Shown here piece by piece: positions 14,573 through 18,514 of a DNA stretch of 18,514 nucleotides (positions are counted from its first letter, which is position 1; every line of letters starts with the position of its first letter). Source of the DNA: Methanosarcinales archaeon. Its GTDB lineage: Archaea > Halobacteriota > Methanosarcinia > Methanosarcinales > EX4572-44. The notes under the pieces were generated by a model. The model had not been told where the DNA came from, searched no databases, and saw nothing but the letters and a program-made list of their open reading frames with translations. Location: the NCBI GenBank assembly GCA_004212095.1, contig RXIJ01000043.1:1-18514 (forward strand), written 5' to 3'. The translations under genes were made by a program, and so were the position numbers.

Positions 14573-14956
14573 ATGACAACAAAAAAAGAACTTGAAGCAA
14601 ACTTTAAAGGCGAAACAACAGAAGTCGGGCTCTATCTTGCAATGTCAAAGCAGGCTGAGCGCGAGGGACACCACACTGCAGCAATGTATTTCAGGCAGGT
14701 TGCAATGGATGAAGCATGGCATGCCGCAGAGATCGTTGAACTTCTCGGTATGATCAAAGACACAAGGTCGAACCTTGAGATGATGTTAAAAGGCGAGACT
14801 ATGGCTGAAACCGAGAAGGCAAATGCTGCAAAGAAAGCGGAAGCAGAGAACATGATCGATGCTGCACGTTTCTTTGGACGAGCATCAAAGGACGAGGCAC
14901 GGCACAAAGCCGGTTTAAAAGGAATTCTCATGCGATTTGAAGCACATGGGTGGTAA
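14573..14956 (+). CDS. Rubrerythrin-like diiron protein without rubredoxin domain
   Basis: 127 residues, one four-helix ferritin-like bundle. Diiron ligands are visible as ETTEVGLYL (Glu14 and Glu17), DEAWH (Glu47 and His50) and DEARH (Glu108 and His111), with acidic residues in the middle helix near 80. The C-terminal rubredoxin domain of classic rubrerythrin, with its two CxxC, is missing, so electrons must come from a separate donor. The family reduces hydrogen peroxide in anaerobes; some members act on other oxidants. A GAGGT ribosome site is 5 nt before the ATG. It sits between the cytochrome and the sirohaem reductase on the same strand, in line with an oxidative or nitrosative stress role. 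Confidence 0.88.
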   Translation: MTTKKELEANFKGETTEVGLYLAMSKQAEREGHHTAAMYFRQVAMDEAWHAAEIVELLGMIKDTRSNLEMMLKGETMAETEKANAAKKAEAENMIDAARFFGRASKDEARHKAGLKGILMRFEAHGW

Positions 14957-15025
14957 TCAGGTAATAAAAATAGAAGTAATAATTAAATAGACAAAACGTG
15001 TAGTAATACCAGAAGAAAGAAAGCA

Positions 15026-15033
15026 GAGGTGAT
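15026..15033 (+). promoter_or_regulatory. Shine-Dalgarno site that sets the sirohaem reductase start
   Basis: GAGGTGAT, complementary to the archaeal 16S tail, ends 4 nt before the ATG at 15038. It overlaps the alternative in-frame GTG at 15029, which is therefore not used. Confidence 0.7.
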
Positions 15034-15037
15034 AGAG

Positions 15038-15709
15038 ATGGCTAATGAAAAGAAGACAGACCTTCCGGAGAAGGGAGCAATCTTACAAAGAGACAGGGAG
15101 ACTTATGCGATAGCACCAGCTATACCAGCAGGTGTGGTCTCCCCCAATGTTTTAAGGAAGATTGCAGATGTTGCAGAGAAATATGGTGCAGCCGCGATAA
15201 AGATAACAGGTGCACAGCGGATGGCGATCGTTGGACTCAAGGAAGAAGATATCGATTCGGTCTGGAACGATCTTGGTATGGACATGGGCGCAGCAATCGG
15301 ATTATGCGTGCGAAGCGTAAAAACCTGTCCTGGAACGACATTTTGTAAGCGCGGTGTTTCAGACAGCCTTGGCCTCAGCATGGCTCTTAATGATGCGTAC
15401 CACGGCATGAGTCTTCCTGCCAAGTTCAAGATTGGCGTGTCAGGATGTGCAAACTGCTGCGGTGAGTCATGGGTGAAAGACCTTGGCTTCTTTGGCTTCA
15501 GGGACGGATTTAAGGTAGTAGTCGGAGGAAACGCTGGCAGGAAGCCTAGAATCGCAAAGGAATTGGCTTATATTGAGTCAATCGAGGATGCGATTAAGGT
15601 AACGCAGAGCGTGATTGATTATTATAAAACAAACGCAAAGCCAAAGGAACGAATCGGTGAATTCACTGACCGAATCGGGTTCGAAGAGTTTACGAAAAAA
15701 GTGCTCTGA
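15038..15709 (+). CDS. Small sirohaem sulfite/nitrite reductase (assimilatory-type, low molecular mass)
   Basis: 223 residues. Sirohaem-[4Fe-4S] ligands are complete: CPGTTFC (Cys97 and Cys103, Cx5C) and CANCC (Cys137 and Cys141, Cx3C), the last being the bridging Cys. TGAQRMAIVGL (about 57-67) supplies a conserved arginine contacting substrate. This is the short one-subunit type (about 220 residues, as in Desulfovibrio aSiR) without ferredoxin or FAD domains. The reaction is six-electron reduction of sulfite to sulfide or nitrite to ammonia. It lies in the cytoplasm. Partners nearby are an Fe-S flavoprotein (60 nt downstream) and a rubrerythrin (upstream). Sulfite is toxic to MCR, so detoxification is a credible role; nitrite is an equal alternative given the HAO-like cytochrome. 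Confidence 0.9.
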   Translation: MANEKKTDLPEKGAILQRDRETYAIAPAIPAGVVSPNVLRKIADVAEKYGAAAIKITGAQRMAIVGLKEEDIDSVWNDLGMDMGAAIGLCVRSVKTCPGTTFCKRGVSDSLGLSMALNDAYHGMSLPAKFKIGVSGCANCCGESWVKDLGFFGFRDGFKVVVGGNAGRKPRIAKELAYIESIEDAIKVTQSVIDYYKTNAKPKERIGEFTDRIGFEEFTKKVL

Positions 15710-15769
15710 TAAAGAGAAGGATGAAAGTCTTGATAAACTTCACGAGTCAAAAGAGATGAGGTACTACAT

Positions 15770-16375
15770 TTGCTAATGAATACAAAGATGATAAAGCTTC
15801 TTGGTATCTCAGCAAGCCCTCGCAAGGCTGCAACAGATCATGTTGTAAGAAAAGCTCTAAAATATGCAGGTGAACTTGGAACGGTTGAGACCAGGTATTT
15901 CTCTGTTCACAGAAAAGAGCTTAAGTTTTGCATCCACTGTGATCACTGCATCAGGAAAGGTGGGTGCATATATAATGATGGAATGCTCGAGCTTTATCCA
16001 CTTCTTCCCTGGGCTGATGCAATCATCATCGGAACACCTGTTTATCAGGGGACAGTGAGCGGACAGGCAAAGGTTTTGATGGATCGATGTCGTGCTCTCG
16101 TTGCAAGGGACGCTCATGCACTCAGTGGCAAGGTTGGAGCGGCTGTTGCTGTTGGGGGAGACCGAAGCGGTGGTCAGGAGATTGCAATTCGAACGATCAT
16201 CGATTTTTTCCTCATTAACGAGATGATACCTGTTGGAGGCGGATCGTTTGGAGCAAATCTTGGAGCATCGATATGGTCAAAGGATAAGAAGGCAGAGGGA
16301 GCAGAGGCAGACAGTGTGGGTTTGGAGAGTCTTTATAAGACAGTAAAGAAGCTTGTTGAAGCTTGCAGAATTTAG
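15770..16375 (+). CDS. Iron-sulfur flavoprotein (NADPH-dependent FMN reductase family)
   Basis: 201 residues from a TTG at 15770; an ATG at 15776 and one at 15788 are possible, and GAGGT near 15757 suits the first. A flavodoxin-like fold begins ISASPRKAATDHVVRKAL (FMN phosphate loop). A compact cluster motif follows: Cys54, Cys57, Cys60 and Cys65 (Cx2Cx2Cx4C), typical of archaeal Isf proteins that bind [4Fe-4S] and FMN. Later GTPVYQGTVSGQAK (FMN contact) and VAVGGDRSGGQE fit. The family moves electrons from ferredoxin, or reduces oxygen and peroxide. Here it may feed the sirohaem reductase or the rubrerythrin; that is inference from the order of genes. Confidence 0.88.
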   Translation: MLMNTKMIKLLGISASPRKAATDHVVRKALKYAGELGTVETRYFSVHRKELKFCIHCDHCIRKGGCIYNDGMLELYPLLPWADAIIIGTPVYQGTVSGQAKVLMDRCRALVARDAHALSGKVGAAVAVGGDRSGGQEIAIRTIIDFFLINEMIPVGGGSFGANLGASIWSKDKKAEGAEADSVGLESLYKTVKKLVEACRI

Positions 16376-16412
16376 AAAGATCATTGAAGAATATCTAAGA
16401 AACCCGTATCTG

Positions 16413-16420
16413 TTTTTTTT
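16413..16420. terminator. T8 terminator between convergent genes
   Basis: Eight T on the plus strand lie in the 63-bp gap between the flavoprotein stop and the end of the minus-strand methyltransferase. It would end plus-strand transcription. Confidence 0.5.
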
Positions 16421-16438
16421 GATATACAGCAAAGACGA

Positions 16439-17098
16439 TTAAGACTTTCTCTCTATTCTAACAAGGGCAAAATACGTACTTTCAAGTTTTCTTACCGTCG
16501 TTGTAACTGAAGCATCTTCTGTTCCTATTCCTGCTTTTTTCATTGCATCCGGTATCAGTTTTCGTTTAGCCTTTTCCCCAACATCTTTGCTGCCGGGTGC
16601 AAGTGTCAACACCAGTACGCCATGAGGTAAAAGTAAACTGAATGCATTTTTTATCACATCAGCGCTCAGATCCATCATACCCTCGTTATAAATATTCCAC
16701 AAGTGCGGATTTGGTATGAACACACCAAAGGCTGCATGGACAATTACAATTTTATTGAATATAGGTTTACAAAAGGGAAGTAATGGTGCTGCAGATCGCA
16801 AGAGTGAAACGTTGTGTTTATATATAAGATTTCTACTGGCTCGTTTCAACATGGTTTCACTTATATCGATGCCAACAGATATATTAACCATCTCGTTTAT
16901 ATATTCAAGAAATAAACCAGTTCCACAGCCGATATCCAGGAGCTTGTCGCTTTGTCTGAGAGCAAGTTTTTCAAGTACCCATTCGTATTCACCAGCAGTC
17001 TTGCGTCTTTTTGCATGCCAGTGTTCGTCATCCGGGCTTCTTATGCCCCAGCTATCTCTAACTTCTTCAAGTATAGCATGAAGAGGATCATTCTTCAA
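16439..17098 (-). CDS. Class I SAM-dependent methyltransferase
   Basis: 219 residues from a TTG start at 17098. Motif I reads LLDIGCGTGLF (53-63), followed by acidic Asp78 (VGIDISETML), which holds the SAM ribose, and a post-I region RSAAPLLPFCKP. A helical N-terminal segment (1-45) includes HWHAKRRKTAGEYEWVL. The substrate cannot be told; the Methyltransf_11/25 type includes small-molecule and quinone methylases. No membrane segment is present. It begins 13 nt after the stop of the helical-repeat gene at 17112 on the same strand, so the two are likely co-transcribed. No link to the redox cluster is apparent. Confidence 0.85.
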   Translation of the reverse strand: MKNDPLHAILEEVRDSWGIRSPDDEHWHAKRRKTAGEYEWVLEKLALRQSDKLLDIGCGTGLFLEYINEMVNISVGIDISETMLKRASRNLIYKHNVSLLRSAAPLLPFCKPIFNKIVIVHAAFGVFIPNPHLWNIYNEGMMDLSADVIKNAFSLLLPHGVLVLTLAPGSKDVGEKAKRKLIPDAMKKAGIGTEDASVTTTVRKLESTYFALVRIERKS

Positions 17099-17111
17099 TT
17101 ATTCCACAACC

Positions 17112-18386
17112 TTACTTTTGTTCTATAATTACTCGTACTTCATTTATTTTTTCTTCTACACCTTCAACAGCTTCTCTTCGCATATTATCCCACCTTTCCC
17201 GTGGCGTCTCTGTTGTAGTTGCATATTTTAATGCTACCTCATAGTATTTCAATGCAGTCTCATAATCCTTAAGCAAACGCATGTTCTCGGCAGCATCAGA
17301 ATAGTGTTCACAGACCACAAACATATTTCCCATAACATATTCTATTTTTGCAGCAATTAAATCGTATTCGGCAATCCTTCCAATTTCTTCAGAACTATCT
17401 TCAGGTTTTAAGTCTATAAAATAAAACATGTATTCAAGGCCCTCAACAGCACGCATGTAGCATTTCTTCGACTCATCAAAATTGCCCAGCAATAAATGCG
17501 TTTCAGCCAGTATTACATTTAATCTCTCAGCTTCCAGGAATTTAAGATATTTCAAACTCTGGCGTGCATCACGTGCATCCTCTGTAATCATACTTAGCAT
17601 AGAAAAAGGATCGGTGGACTTTTTCTCGAACATATATTCAAGCAATAGAGGATGGACCTTGATTTTAACAGGCAATTTTATCTCTTCAATAGCTTTTGCC
17701 TTCTCTCTATCCTCATGCATAAAGTAATTCATTTCCTTAATTTCAGTTGAACCATAAATCTTGTTATAGTACAAATCCGCTTTATTGAACAACTCAATGC
17801 TTTTTAATGGACGCGTGATGTATACATTATTACCTGCCACAGAATACTCATTAGCTATCCGTTTTTCATCAATATCCTTCTTTTCAGCCAGAAACCCTAT
17901 AGCCTTTTCAATATTTAATAAATAGCCACTATAATCAAGCGTTGTTTTATGATAGTTTGCAACCAACCCGTAGACCCTATTTGCATACTCAAGAGAAGCG
18001 TCAGATTTGTTTTCTTTCATTAGCCGATCAGAAGCATGTTCGATGCCGCGTTTTAAAGTTGCCTCGATCGCGATTGCAAGCTCATCCGATTTGCCAAGCT
18101 TCTTTGCAATCCACCAGGCATCAATGTACCAGAAAATTTCGTCACTATCCAGATCATAGGAAAGCTTGCCTATTTCAATATAAAGTTCAAAAGCCTTGTC
18201 AAACTTGCCTGCTTCTACTGCCTCGGAAGCAGCCGAGGAAAGCACTTCACATGCATAGTTATCCCCTGCATTATAATATTGTATAGAAGCCAGCCGATAT
18301 AGATCAATCCTTTCATTGAGCCGAGTTGCCTCTCTTGCTTCCTGTTCAAACTTTCTTGCATAATTTCTAAAACGTTCTTTACTCAT
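17112..18386 (-). CDS. Helical-repeat (TPR/SNAP-like) protein
   Basis: 424 residues, almost entirely amphipathic helix pairs with TPR-like spacing. Examples are YRLASIQYYNAGDNYACEVL (about 30-49), KAFELYIEIGKLSYDL (about 64-79), SIELFNKADLYYNKIY (near 205), and near the C-terminus DYETALKYYEVALKYATT, which is close to a canonical TPR. No signal peptide, membrane segment or catalytic motif is seen. The overall look recalls alpha-SNAP-like archaeal proteins of unknown role. It probably acts as a protein-binding scaffold. GGTGAG lies about 8 nt before the ATG as a ribosome site. A perfect palindrome lies 25-47 nt upstream. The methyltransferase follows in the same direction. Confidence 0.75.
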   Translation of the reverse strand: MSKERFRNYARKFEQEAREATRLNERIDLYRLASIQYYNAGDNYACEVLSSAASEAVEAGKFDKAFELYIEIGKLSYDLDSDEIFWYIDAWWIAKKLGKSDELAIAIEATLKRGIEHASDRLMKENKSDASLEYANRVYGLVANYHKTTLDYSGYLLNIEKAIGFLAEKKDIDEKRIANEYSVAGNNVYITRPLKSIELFNKADLYYNKIYGSTEIKEMNYFMHEDREKAKAIEEIKLPVKIKVHPLLLEYMFEKKSTDPFSMLSMITEDARDARQSLKYLKFLEAERLNVILAETHLLLGNFDESKKCYMRAVEGLEYMFYFIDLKPEDSSEEIGRIAEYDLIAAKIEYVMGNMFVVCEHYSDAAENMRLLKDYETALKYYEVALKYATTTETPRERWDNMRREAVEGVEEKINEVRVIIEQK

Positions 18387-18410
18387 AGCTTAACTCACCG
18401 CATTAAATTA

Positions 18411-18433
18411 TTATTAGTAACTCTTACTAATAA
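18411..18433. repeat. Perfect 10-bp inverted repeat before the helical-repeat gene
   Basis: TTATTAGTAA and TTACTAATAA separated by CTC, 25-47 nt before the ATG at 18386. It overlaps the place where a TATA box would lie, so a bound dimer could repress the gene. Confidence 0.5.
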
Positions 18434-18468
18434 CATCTACCCTTAATCTATCTTTCGCAACCATACAC

Positions 18469-18489
18469 CTGCAAAGCTCCGCTTTGCAG
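18469..18489. repeat. Perfect 9-bp inverted repeat at the right edge
   Basis: CTGCAAAGC and GCTTTGCAG flank TCC, followed by T5 at 18496-18500. It could be a hairpin terminator of a gene beyond the window or of plus-strand transcription. Confidence 0.4.
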
Positions 18490-18514
18490 AAAGTAGTTTT
18501 TATTTCTCGATTGC

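Noticed and set aside
9529..18433. Similarity between the palindromes at 9529 and 18411
   Set aside because: Both have a 3-nt spacer and GTAA/TTAC elements, but in opposite order (TTAC-n3-GTAA against GTAA-n3-TTAC), so they are not one motif.
1..18514. tRNA genes, rRNA genes, CRISPR arrays, insertion sequences
   Set aside because: I looked for T-loop motifs, regularly spaced repeats and transposase patterns and found none that hold up.

Overview
The window comes from an MCR-bearing euryarchaeon, that is a methanogen or a methane- or alkane-oxidising relative. The evidence is three adjacent methanogenesis marker genes (mmp6-mmp5-mmp15), DNA topoisomerase VI, archaeal TATA boxes about 25 nt before starts, an archaeal PGF-CTERM anchor on a multiheme cytochrome, a Wtp-type tungstate/molybdate transporter, and Shine-Dalgarno sites of the AGGTGAT type. 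A c-type cytochrome with eight haems points to a cytochrome-containing lineage (Methanosarcinales or ANME type). I cannot name a genus from the sequence.

Layout. (1) 1-1774, minus: top6B, running off the left edge. (2) 1880-2413, plus: a small lipoprotein. (3) 2414-2805: no protein gene recognised, but a promoter, two hairpins and a T-run suggest a small RNA. (4) 2806-3487, plus: a putative antitoxin followed by a PIN-domain toxin broken by one extra G. (5) 3602-7471, minus: mmp6, mmp5, mmp15 and adenine deaminase, one probable transcription unit or two. (6) 7561-9428, minus: wtpC and wtpB without a binding-protein gene. (7) 9429-10864: a debris zone holding palindromes, a nonsense-riddled copy of a downstream gene, an intact cupin and a remnant of an ABC ATPase. 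(8) 10865-16375: an Lrp/AsnC regulator (minus) divergent from a plus-strand redox cluster. That cluster encodes a membrane-anchored DUF302 protein, a DUF2249-like/AhpD-like fusion, an octahaem HAO-like cytochrome, a rubrerythrin, a small sirohaem sulfite/nitrite reductase and an iron-sulfur flavoprotein. (9) 16439-18386, minus: a helical-repeat (TPR-like) protein and a SAM methyltransferase, then palindromes at the right edge.

How the genes may work together. The mmp genes belong to the MCR maturation/activation set. Region 8 looks like a reductive detoxification or respiratory module for nitrogen or sulfur oxyanions or hydroxylamine. It combines an extracytoplasmic HAO-family cytochrome with cytoplasmic sirohaem, diiron and Fe-S flavin proteins, next to a one-component regulator. 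Two of its genes start behind an identical 45-bp promoter block, and a third, diverged copy precedes the pseudogene. Sampled lines of the cytochrome gene are about 50% G+C, against about 23-43% in the flanking genes, so acquisition by transfer is plausible.
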